Position numbers and translations under genes: made by a program. The notes below the pieces were generated by a model that saw only the letters and a program-made list of their open reading frames with translations, did no database searches and was not told the DNA's origin. A stretch of 64,000 bases of DNA. Origin: Periplaneta americana. Its lineage: Eukaryota; Arthropoda; Insecta; Blattodea; Blattidae. Below are positions 55,628-64,000 of this stretch, in pieces (position 1 is the first letter of the stretch; each line of letters begins with the position of its first letter). Location of the stretch: assembly GCF_040183065.1 (NCBI RefSeq), contig NC_091117.1, positions 111,045,001 to 111,109,000 on the forward strand, given 5' to 3'.

Positions 55628-56235
55628 TTAAGGAACACGGAGGTTCATTGCCGCCCTCACATAAGCCCGCCATTGGTCCCTATCGTGTGCAAGATTAATC
55701 CATTCTCTATCATCATATCCCACCTCCCTCAAATCCATTTTAATATTATCCTCCCATTTACGCCTCGGCCTCCCCAAAGGTCTTATTTCCTCTGGCCTCC
55801 CAACTAACACTCTATATGCATATCTGAATTCGCCCATACATACTACATGCCCTGTCCATCTCAAACGTCTGGATTTAATGTTCCTAATTATACCAGGTGA
55901 AGAATACAATGCGTGCAGTTCTGCGTTATGTAACTTCCTCCATTCTCCTCTAATTCCATCGGTCTTAGCTCCAAATATTTTTCTAAGAACCTTATTCTGA
56001 AACACCCTTAATCTCTGTTCCTCTCTCAAAATGAGAGTCCAAGTTTCACAACCATACACAACAACCGGTAATATAACTGTTTTTATAGATTCTAACTTTC
56101 CGATTTTTTACAGCAGACTAGATGACAAAAGCTTCTCAACCGAATAATAAGAGGCATTCCCATATTTATTCTGCGTTTAATTTTGTCCCGAGTGTCATTT
56201 ATTTTTGTTACTCTTGTTCGAAGATATTTGAATTT
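55628..56235 (-). pseudogene. RTE-like RT C-terminal fragment
   Basis: The minus-strand frame from 56059 reads [60 protein letters not shown] and [20 protein letters not shown], ending LRVP at 55628. It is the same C-terminus as the 39.7-kb copy. Further upstream codons (to 56235, and 56507-56579 beyond the SINE) are frameshifted. No RT catalytic core is present. Confidence 0.9.
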
Positions 56236-56237
56236 TT

Positions 56238-56492
56238 GCCCACACCTGTGGAATAACGGTTAGCGCGTCTATCCGCGAAACCAGGTGACCCGGGTTCGAT
56301 TCCCGGTCGGGGCAAGTTACCAGGTTGAGGTTTTTTCCGGGGTTTTCCCTCAACCCAATATGAGCAAATGCTGGGTTACTTTCGGTGTTGGACCTTGGAC
56401 TCACTTCACTTGCATTATCACCTTCATCTCATTCAGAGGCTAAATACCCTAAGATGTTGATAAAGCGTCGTAAAATAACCTACTAAAATAAA
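56238..56492 (+). mobile_element. tRNA-derived SINE, family 1 (in RTE)
   Basis: The head begins CCCACACCTGTGGAATAACG, with box B GGTTCGATTCC, and the tail is GCGTCGTAAAATAACC then A-rich. The exact duplication ATATTTGAATTTTT is at 56224-56237 and 56493-56506. Confidence 0.95.
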
Positions 56493-56952
56493 ATATTTGA
56501 ATTTTTCCACTTCTTCGAAGGATACAACTCCAATTTTTATATTTTCATTTCGTACAATATTATGGTCACGAAATATAATCATCTTTCCCTGTCACTCGGA
56601 AATTCGTGGAATGGTATTGCTCCTCTACTCTTTTTTTTCTATTCGAAGTACACAATAGTACACAATACGTCATTTTGAATCATATCACAATAAACTCACA
56701 TACCAGTAGAAAGAAGCGCAATATTACTAATAATAATCGTACAAGAAACCATAAAGACATTCCTCAGTGAACCTTGGGAGTCAGTGCCATCTGGCGGGAA
56801 TTTCATATTTTCTCCATTATAGCTTTAACACAGGCATTGCTCAAACTTGCCATATGATTCCCTACACTTTTTTTAAAAGGAAAGGGTCAAATATGACCTG
56901 GTACTTAAGAAGAAACAATCTGTTTAAAAAGAAACACACAGGAATCAAAATG

Positions 56953-57015
56953 AATTGTCAAGGCCGGTAAAGAGAAGTGAAGCGAGCATCAAGTCGGCCG
57001 TGCATGGAGTAATTA
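56953..57015. repeat. Right arm of a long-range inverted repeat
   Basis: AATTGTCAAGGCCGG...ATCAAGTCGGCCGTGCATGG pairs with 53378-53430. The arms are about 55 bp with a few differences and enclose 3.6 kb. Confidence 0.65.
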
Positions 57016-57599
57016 GGTTTTCTTTTCGCTACTTGGGGCGCTGCTAGATGTAATAAGTTCTTCATCGGTCAACAGATGGCAGCAAGATCAATTTCTACAT
57101 TAGCGCCTCTAACATCTGTTAGGGAAACTTTGTAAGTAGGGTTAATTCTAGCTGGGGGATGGTTAATCTCTGTGGTCATCTGCTATATTGTGATCAAGGG
57201 TTTCACGCAATCATTGGGATTTCCTTAAATCCTTTGTCAATTTTGTGACAAATTTTAAAACGTCTGAACTCAGCATAGGCAAATTGTTGTGCAGAATTAC
57301 ATGTTTTCATTCGAGTGTAAAACAAATGGTTGAAATTAAATTTGAAATTCAGTGTAATTAGCGCCATGTGGATGACGTCCGAAGCTGCGTTGTGAGTTGG
57401 TTGTTTTTGTAAGTTTTTCAAATGTTTTGGGTCCTGCCATTCTGTGGTCCTGCCGATCACTATTTGTTACCAACTTTGCAATTTATTTTGTCAATAAACA
57501 GTCAACTTGAAAAAGGATTGCCAAACTTTAGTTGTTAAAGACAACTTGTATGAAGCTATGTAATGGCTGTTTAGTTATGGAGTTGTTATTGAATTGAAC

Positions 57600-58132
57600 A
57601 TGGCATCCGCAACGGGTAAGTATAAGTGACTGTGTAAGAATTGTGAACATTTATTTCCTTGAATATTAGGATAAGTTAATTTACAGTATGGATACCATCA
57701 TATTTGTCCACTTCTTAGTCTTAAATGTTGGTGAGTTCCAAATGTTAATGTATGATTTACGAAAACAACACGGTTATGTTTTGTGTTAATAAATTATGTT
57801 ATTTCACGTGTTATTTATTATCTAGATCAACCGACGACTGAAGAGCAAACTGACCCTCAACCTTCTGGAAGTAACGGTATTTCTGAGTCAGCACACGTAC
57901 GTAGATTTCAATCTGTTTTTGTAGTTCGTTTTATTGTGTTTATTGGGAAAGATTGGAATGTTCTTATTTTTTATTTTCAGAAAGTAATATCGTGCGAAAA
58001 GGACGTCGCAATGGGTGATGTAACAACAAAGAAATCACGAGTGGATTTACAGTCTTTGCCAACTAGACAATATTTGGATCAAACTGTTGTCCCTATCTTA
58101 CTTCAAGCTCTATCAACATTAGCCAAGGAAAG
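57600..58132 (+). CDS. dpy-30: Dpy-30 homologue, exons 1-3 (3' exon not seen)
   Basis: Core subunit of the Set1/MLL histone H3K4 methyltransferase complexes; its C-terminal helices dimerise and bind Ash2. Exon 1 is 57600-57615 (MASAT, donor G|GTAAGT). Exon 2 is 57826-57896 ([20 protein letters not shown]..., acceptor TTATCTAG, donor GTACGT), and exon 3 is 57981-58132 (acceptor TTATTTTCAG). Phases agree across all joins (1, then 0). Exon 3 encodes [20 protein letters not shown] then [14 protein letters not shown], the nearly invariant Dpy-30 core, and ends at AAAG|GTATAT in phase 2. In the family the protein continues R-PPNPIEFLA...; that final exon is not found to 64000 and probably lies downstream. 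The disordered acidic N-terminus is normal. The ATG choice rests on the good donor directly after MASAT. Confidence 0.9.
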
Positions 58133-59080
58133 GTATATCAGTTTGAAGCAGTGATGTATCTTCGATCCTGCTACTCACAACACACTGAGGAAAAAGTATT
58201 GAAATCATTTAAAATAATCTAAAAATTGTAGCATACCACTCGAATGACGCGTTGTGATCACTGTGGAAGCTGCAAACCCACCCCAAATACCTTCGTTTGT
58301 AATATACTCGATCGATGATTTTCTCAGACATTGTCACACTAAATTACACGTAACGCAGTGGTTTCACCATTATGTTACACTATGCGCGAAAACACTCCTG
58401 ATAATGGGAAAATACCGTAGTAGTTGACGTGCAAGTGTTGCATTATTCACATAGTGCATTTTTTGTGACATAGCGTTATTTAACACATAACTAATATAAC
58501 ATTGGAGATAGGCCAGTTTTACACTAATCCTAAACATCTTGATGGGATAATAAAAACCTAAACTAACCTAACCTAAGTGCGTCGGTGTTTATTCCAAAAT
58601 CGGCGGAAGTCGCTCAACGCTCGTTTAACCAATATTCGTTCAGTGGGCGGTGGATACTCTACATTGACCCAAACCAAACCTAACCTGTCACTACCGGTAT
58701 TATGAAAACGTGCATATTTATTTTTCCAGATACATGCAAATTTGTAAAGTTATACCATCTCTCAGCTTCATTTTATCATTATATAATGCAACACATATCA
58801 GATGTCAGTCCTGTGTATGGTGCGTAATGATATCGAAGATTCATTTAAGTATTATAAGTATATTATTAAAACTTTAACTATGTTATTGTTAACTGTGGAT
58901 GGCCTTTGTGTTGTAAATGTGGGGAGATTATGTTAGGTGTATTTGAAATATAAAATTGTTATTGACGTGTTTTATGCATGAATTATAAAATAAATCTTGA
59001 TTGTACAACTTTTAACACTATATCACTTCGGAATATGTATTATATATCTGTCGCGTGTTAAATATTACAGTACCTGGTTA
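58133..59080. other. Downstream intron of the Dpy-30 gene (inferred)
   Basis: No exon of Dpy-30 or other gene is visible. TACCTAA/ACCTAACC-rich stretches occur at 58555-58685. Confidence 0.45.
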
Positions 59081-59099
59081 ACTAGTTTCAGTCTGTTAT

Positions 59100-59490
59100 T
59101 GGCCATTTCCAGAATTGGTGCTGGTTTTGGAGGCTTTTGTTTGTTTTTCTTGTGGGGGTGTGTTTGTGTAGTGTAATGTGGAGTCAAAGAGAGTGTGTTC
59201 TGAAAATGAGTTGTGTGTTGAGAATTTCATTTGGATGTGTTATTGTGTGTTTATATAGTTCGTATTGGTCTAGTTTCTGGCTTTTTGGTTGAATATGTAA
59301 AATTTCCATGTCTGTGTTTGTCTCTGTAGGTGTGGTTAGCATTTGTGATGTGTTCTGCATATGTGGAACTGTTTTGTAGTTTTGTTATGGCTGTGATGTG
59401 TTCTTTGTAACGTGTTTGAAATGATCTGCCTGTCTGTCCTATGTAGAAGTTGTTGCAGGTGTTGCATTTGAGTTTATACATAGTAGGTTG
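59100..59490 (-). pseudogene. Penelope-like element, GIY-YIG endonuclease end
   Basis: The minus-strand frame YKLKCNTCNNFYIGQTGRSF, then QTRYKEHITAITK and STYAEHITNANHTYRD, is a GIY-YIG nuclease core (Y-IG, then R in TRYKEH). After a frameshift, MEILHIQPKSQKLDQYELYK and NEILNTQLIFRTHSL close the protein with a stop. In Penelope-like elements this domain follows the RT; the RT is absent. Probably a 5'-truncated insertion in the Dpy-30 intron. Confidence 0.8.
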
Positions 59491-60500
59491 AATAAGATAA
59501 AATTAACATACTGATGGGGCAAAGTTATTACATTCATTTCAATAATGGATTACTTCTTTAGCCAAATGCTTTTCTAAGAATCTTTCTGGAATGACTTTAG
59601 ATCTGTGCTGCAACATACGAGAAATCAAGGCCAGCTGAACAGTAATCATTCCAGAGAAAATACTTCCTTATCATGCGCTGTTTGAAAATATTTTCCTTTA
59701 TTTGCTGATTAAACACATTACTCATTTTAACTTGATATTTTGCAACAACATCTACTAAGCTAGTTAAGTCTTTGGTCTAGGAATATTGTTTGGAACATAT
59801 TGCATAGCCATGTTCACTGATGTTTACTTGTTTCTGCTGTCTTTTGGTTTAAGACTTGACATGGTGACTAATGCTGGAACAATTTCCTTACATATATTCT
59901 ATAGTTTAGCGCTATTTTCAAAATGAATGCAGAATAGAAGATTTCTGCATAAAATAAATTTAATTACAAATTTTTTAATTTTGATTTGATTAGTATGCTT
60001 AATGGGCCATAAAATTTTACTAAGTTACAAATATCGAATTTGAATTTTTACTGAATCTCATTCCAGATTTTGCAGAGTCCAAACTTTCGGAAATATTTTC
60101 CATGCCAAGTTATTAGAAATTATTGTGTATTATAAATATATAACATTTAAAGATGCATTTAGAAATATCTAGCAGGAGAAGAAATTGTTCTTCGAATATA
60201 AACACTTGAGATTCGGCATTATTTTTACTGTTTCTATGAGAGTTCCTGAATGGAAAACATTTGGATTTATAAGACACAATTTAGTATTACATTACAAATC
60301 CATTAAAATATAAAAGTGTCCATAATCATTTTGAATGCATGTTTAATTAATTTACTGAAATAGTTGGCATTGCATATCTAACAAACTTCCAACAGTTCTC
60401 TAATCTTAACTGCTCTGCAAGGTAAGCCATGAGTGAAATTTTTACCACACATTCTTATTGATTGCAATAAAAAAACTGATAAAATTTCATCTTCCTATGG
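59490..60500. other. No recognisable feature
   Basis: AT-rich sequence, no motif seen. Confidence 0.45.
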
Positions 60501-61815
60501 TTAATGAATGAATGAATGTATATTGGTATTTAAGCAATATACCTTTCGGTGAGGCGGCACTTCACATTATTAGTATACAGTGCCAACTCACCGTTTTACA
60601 CAAGTCATTTAGGAGATTACTTATTTTTAATTTATTATTGCAATTCTTCCACTAGTCTTTCCTTGTCTGTCATCAATTCTTCCACAAATTTACTCCTAAC
60701 CCATTATTATACCAAAAATACTATAACTCCCTCCTGTATGACACAATCCCTCACTCTAAATCTCTAATTATTTGCACTTTTCACTACTCACTCTTCCACA
60801 TTGCTACTTTTTAGGTCTTCGTTTTCTTTTCTCATGATTTATTTCCCCTCCACACCATTTCCTTAAGTCATACTTTTTTTTCACCTTGTTTTCCCCTCTT
60901 TCTTCATCACTGCTCCCTGGACTATTTCCAACTTGCATTACTCTACTTCTCATCAGCCTCGATTTAGATCTTAGTTTCTTCACCCACTTTGGAATTGCTC
61001 CCATCTGATGTCCACTATTTCCATTCGCTTGCATTGAGGTCTTATTCTGCTGTGCTTGCTGAAAACCAGTTCGCATCACTCCTGTTTCTTCTTCAGTTGA
61101 CGTTGCTGCCTGCTTTCCGGAAATTTTTGCTGAGTTTGACACATTTGCAATTTGTCTCGCGTACACTCACCACACTTGTGTCACTAACCTCGCCTTTAGA
61201 TACGATATTCTTGATTTTTTCTTTCAAAATTTTTCTGTTTCTTTTCTTTTGAGCCTACATTTGTATCCTTTAACGTTACTAAGCACTCCTCTACACTAAA
61301 AACCAAATTGTGAATCTTAATTTTGTCCTTGATAAGTTTCGCGAATTGTCCATTTTTTCGTGCTGCTCTAAGAAAAAGGATTAAAACTCTTCTTTTTCTT
61401 ATCACTTCGTAGCTCCAGTCATCTGTTCTGATCGTTGTGTTCCCTAGCATTCTTCTATTCTTTATAATCCTCTCCTTCATAACCAAACTCGTAAATTATG
61501 CTAATATTGGCTTAACTTGTTCTGAATTTTGTATTTGCTTCTTTCCTCCTGCACTTGTCCATCACTCACGTCCATGCCAAAACACACCCAACACACTCCT
61601 AATATCTTCTCATATGTATCGATACTCTGTTCTCTATTGTTTTCTTCTATTCTGAAAAATAACTAGTTTTTCTCCTCTTTTCCTCCTCAAATTGATCCCA
61701 TTTGCTTTTCAGAATTTCATTTTCCAGTTGAATTTCTTCCATTTTCTTCCTTAGCTCTGCCATGCTCTCGTTCATTTCCATTAGGTCTTGTTTCCCTGTA
61801 CTGTCCTCCATTTCA
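60500..61815 (-). pseudogene. LINE ORF1-like coiled-coil remnant
   Basis: From an ATG at about 61811 the minus strand reads MEDSTGKQDLMEMNESMAEL then RKKMEEIQLENEILKSKWDQ, a leucine/glutamate heptad coiled coil as in LINE ORF1 proteins, and stops. Further blocks follow in other frames: RTDDWSYEVIRKRRVLILFL and KIHNLVFSVEECLVTLKD (about 61430-61260), then a basic tail KKYDLRKWCGGEINHEKRKR (about 60865-60806). The left end has (ATTC)n-type repeats at about 60509-60520. The class is uncertain; an RTE-like ORF1 is the best guess. Confidence 0.45.
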
Positions 61816-62419
61816 CTATTATGCACACTTACTCACTGGTTTAACACAGGTCAACGCCTCTACTACACGTTACTATCTGCTAACTTGCACAAAGCGAACC
61901 AACTTCCTTAAGACTGGCTAGGGTTAATAGTTTCTGAGGAATAAAATATTTACCTTTTATATATAATATATATATATATAACTTACATACAAAAATGCCA
62001 CCTGCATTATAATTTTATTTGAAATATTTTGATTTTTGATCAAGATATCCCCCATGCATGTGATTCTTTAATGTGCTATCAAGTTTTATGTAATGTTATT
62101 AACAGAGACTGGAAATTTGGCAGAATGCCTTTTTAAATGTGTTAAATCTATCTTCATTTTGAAAGTAAATCTGTACCTTTGTGATTGAAACGTCACAGTT
62201 TTATGTTGCCCTTTTGTGCCTTTTTTAATATAAATGCCTGATTTACAAAATAAATGCTTTTTTTTTTGCCTTTATTCGATTATTTATCTATTATTTATTA
62301 ATTTATTATTAAATTGCGTACAGGTATATTTTAATTTATTTCTATAACTGCTACGATGAAAGTGACTTCACCGAATGTATATTATTGTCTTTCAGTCAGT
62401 TCATATTTTCTTTGCAACA

Positions 62420-64000
62420 ATGAGTGCTGCCGTGCAAAAAATGTATAACAGTAAGTGTTTTAATTATCGCTTGTGTTTATTTGACAAGGCAACAATGAGT
62501 GGGGGTCTAATGTTATTTTTAACAGTTATTTTTCTTTCAGCTTTCATTGCGATGTTGTTGTAGCTAGCAGCAAGATGCCGAAATTGAGTGTTCCTTTACG
62601 CAGTAAATTGCAAAGTTACGTTAATACTTTTGGATCCGACATAGTTTGTACTGACGGTAAAGTACTTACATGCAACATATGTGAGCAGTCAGTGAACTAC
62701 GAAAAGAAATATTTCATATCAGTACAACCAAACACAAAAATGCACTTTCCAAGGCTACTGAGAAGAAGATTTCTTTGCTTCCAACAGTAATTGCAACATC
62801 GAGTCGAAAATCTCAATTTGCATTCGATTTATGTAAAGCTTTTCTTGCTGCTGAAATCCCTTTGTGTGGAAATTACAGAATCCTACATTAAGACAGTTTT
62901 TGGAGAAGTATACAAACGAATCTCTGCCTAGCGAGTCAAGTTCGCGAAAATGATATTTAAGTGAATGTTACGATGACACAATGAAAATCATTAAAGATAA
63001 AATTAAAAATAAGATCTGGATTTTATATTGATGAGTCACCTGATCCTATGGGTCTTTTCATTGCCAATGTCATTGTTGGGCCATTAGATCCTTCAGAAGA
63101 TGAATCAATGAAACCATTCCTGCTTACAACAGAGTGTCTGGAGAAAGTTAACAATTCAACTATCGCGCAGTTATTCACCAGTTCGTTACAGTTACTGTGG
63201 CCTGAAGATATTCAATATGACAACGTGTTACTTTTCATCAGTGATGCTGCACCATCCATGAAAAAGGCTGGAATAACTTTAAAAGTGCTATTTCCAAACA
63301 TGCTTCATGTGACCTGCATAACACACGGCTTTCACAGAGTGTCAGAAGAGATACAATGCTTGTTTCCAGATGTCGATAATTTGATTTCCAGTATTAAGAA
63401 GATCTTCTGAAAGCCCCATCAAGAATTCTGACATTTAAATCCATTGCACCAAATATACCTCTGCCCCCCCAAACCTATCATAACGAGATGGGGGACATGG
63501 GTCTCAGCAGCACTTTACTATGCTTCAAATTTCCTGACTATAACTGAGGTGGTGAATGCACTGGAAGAAGAAGCATCTTCAATTGTAGCAGCAAAGAAAC
63601 TTCTCAATTCTTCGGAAGTGAGATTTAACTTTCATTGCGGCCGAGTTTGGTTTCCTACCACAAGTGATCTGCCAGCTTCAAGAAAGAGGGCAGCCTTTGG
63701 CGAAGTCAGTGAAAATTGTGGATGATGCAGTGCAAAGATTGAACAGTGTACCAGGGAAATGGGGTTCATTAGTTAGGGAAAAGTGTAAAAATGTGTTTTC
63801 GAAAAATTGTGATCTTGATAAACTTAGAAACATTTAAAAAAGGTGACAATTCTATTGCAGTTGAAATGGATCCTACAATGATGCTATGTTTTAAATTTGC
63901 TCCAATAACCTCTGTCGAAGTTCAGAGGTCATTTTCTCATATGAGATATGTGTTATCTGACAGGAGACTCAACATAACCCTAGAGAACTTAAAAAAGCAT
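62420..64000 (+). pseudogene. hAT-type transposase, frameshifted, runs off the window
   Basis: A 5' leader exon (about 62420-62450, donor GTAAGT) and an acceptor TTTCTTTCAG (62540) precede MPKLSVPLRSKLQSYVNTFG (62575), then TDGKVLTCNICEQSVNYEKK, a BED/C2H2-like finger whose histidine part is shifted. Later blocks: IYIDESPDPMG (about 63030) with the first acidic strand, FISDAAPSMKKAGITLKVLF and MLHVTCITHGFHRVSEEIQC (about 63230-63360), PIITRWGTWVSAALYYAS (about 63470-63530), LNSVPGKWGSLVREKCKN, and the C-terminal dimerisation segment PITSVEVQRSFSHMRYVLSD near 63905-63965. It is a different hAT lineage from the DUF4371 type at 22.8 kb. Several frameshifts are seen; the element's 3' end is outside the window. 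Confidence 0.8.

Larger units (their letters stand above)
55591..56579 (-). mobile_element. RTE-like LINE 3' fragment
   Basis: The target duplication CATCTTTCCCT at 55580-55590 and 56580-56590 is exact. The (ACTT)n tail is at the left. It is a strongly 5'-truncated copy of the family at 39675-42082, split by a SINE. Confidence 0.92.

Noticed and set aside
57783..58154. A 123-residue uninterrupted frame across exons 2-3 of the Dpy-30 gene
   Set aside because: The middle part is intron (GTACGT ... TTTTCAG) and the end after AAAG|GTATAT departs from the conserved family sequence; the spliced model fits better.

Overview
The window looks like insect nuclear DNA, most probably from a cockroach- or termite-like genome. 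It is AT-rich, intron-bearing host exons are sparse, and most of the sequence is transposable-element (TE) debris of insect types: piggyBac, hAT, P-like, pogo-like, Helitron, Jockey-like and RTE-like LINEs, a Penelope-like fragment and three tRNA-derived SINE families. The cockroach assignment rests on recollection of the SINE and LINE families and is an inference; there is no bacterial, plasmid or phage signal.

Layout. 1-8 kb: Helitron debris, an inverted SINE dimer, a SINE, and a decayed Jockey-like LINE (+). 8.6-10.8 kb: small tandem and inverted repeats. 10.8-13.7 kb: a piggyBac-like element with TTAA ends and a SINE inside it. 14.4-21.6 kb: one P-like element (31-bp terminal inverted repeats, 8-bp target duplication) that carries a Helitron and two further copies of its own family; two of the three copies hold 24-bp minisatellites. 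21.6-32.9 kb: a stack of DNA transposons, in order a TIR element, a TA-flanked element with an IS630/Tc1/mariner-type transposase, an hAT with a DUF4371-type transposase, and a pogo-like element carrying SINEs and a foldback. 33-34.1 kb: minisatellites. 34.2-42.7 kb: a second Jockey-like LINE (-) cut by an hAT that itself holds another hAT and an RTE-like LINE. 43.7-47 kb: candidate host exons, including a split THAP zinc finger. 46.5-56.6 kb: microsatellites, LINE tails, MITEs, a third Jockey-like ORF1 and an RTE tail with a SINE in it. 57.6-58.1 kb: the first three coding exons of a Dpy-30 homologue, the clearest host gene. 59-64 kb: Penelope-like fragment, LINE ORF1-like fragment, and an hAT transposase running off the end.

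The genes do not form an operon or pathway. The window is mainly a record of successive insertions, which can be ordered because many insertions left target duplications and several broken reading frames rejoin when the inserts are removed on paper. I found no CRISPR, no rRNA and no credible functional tRNA.
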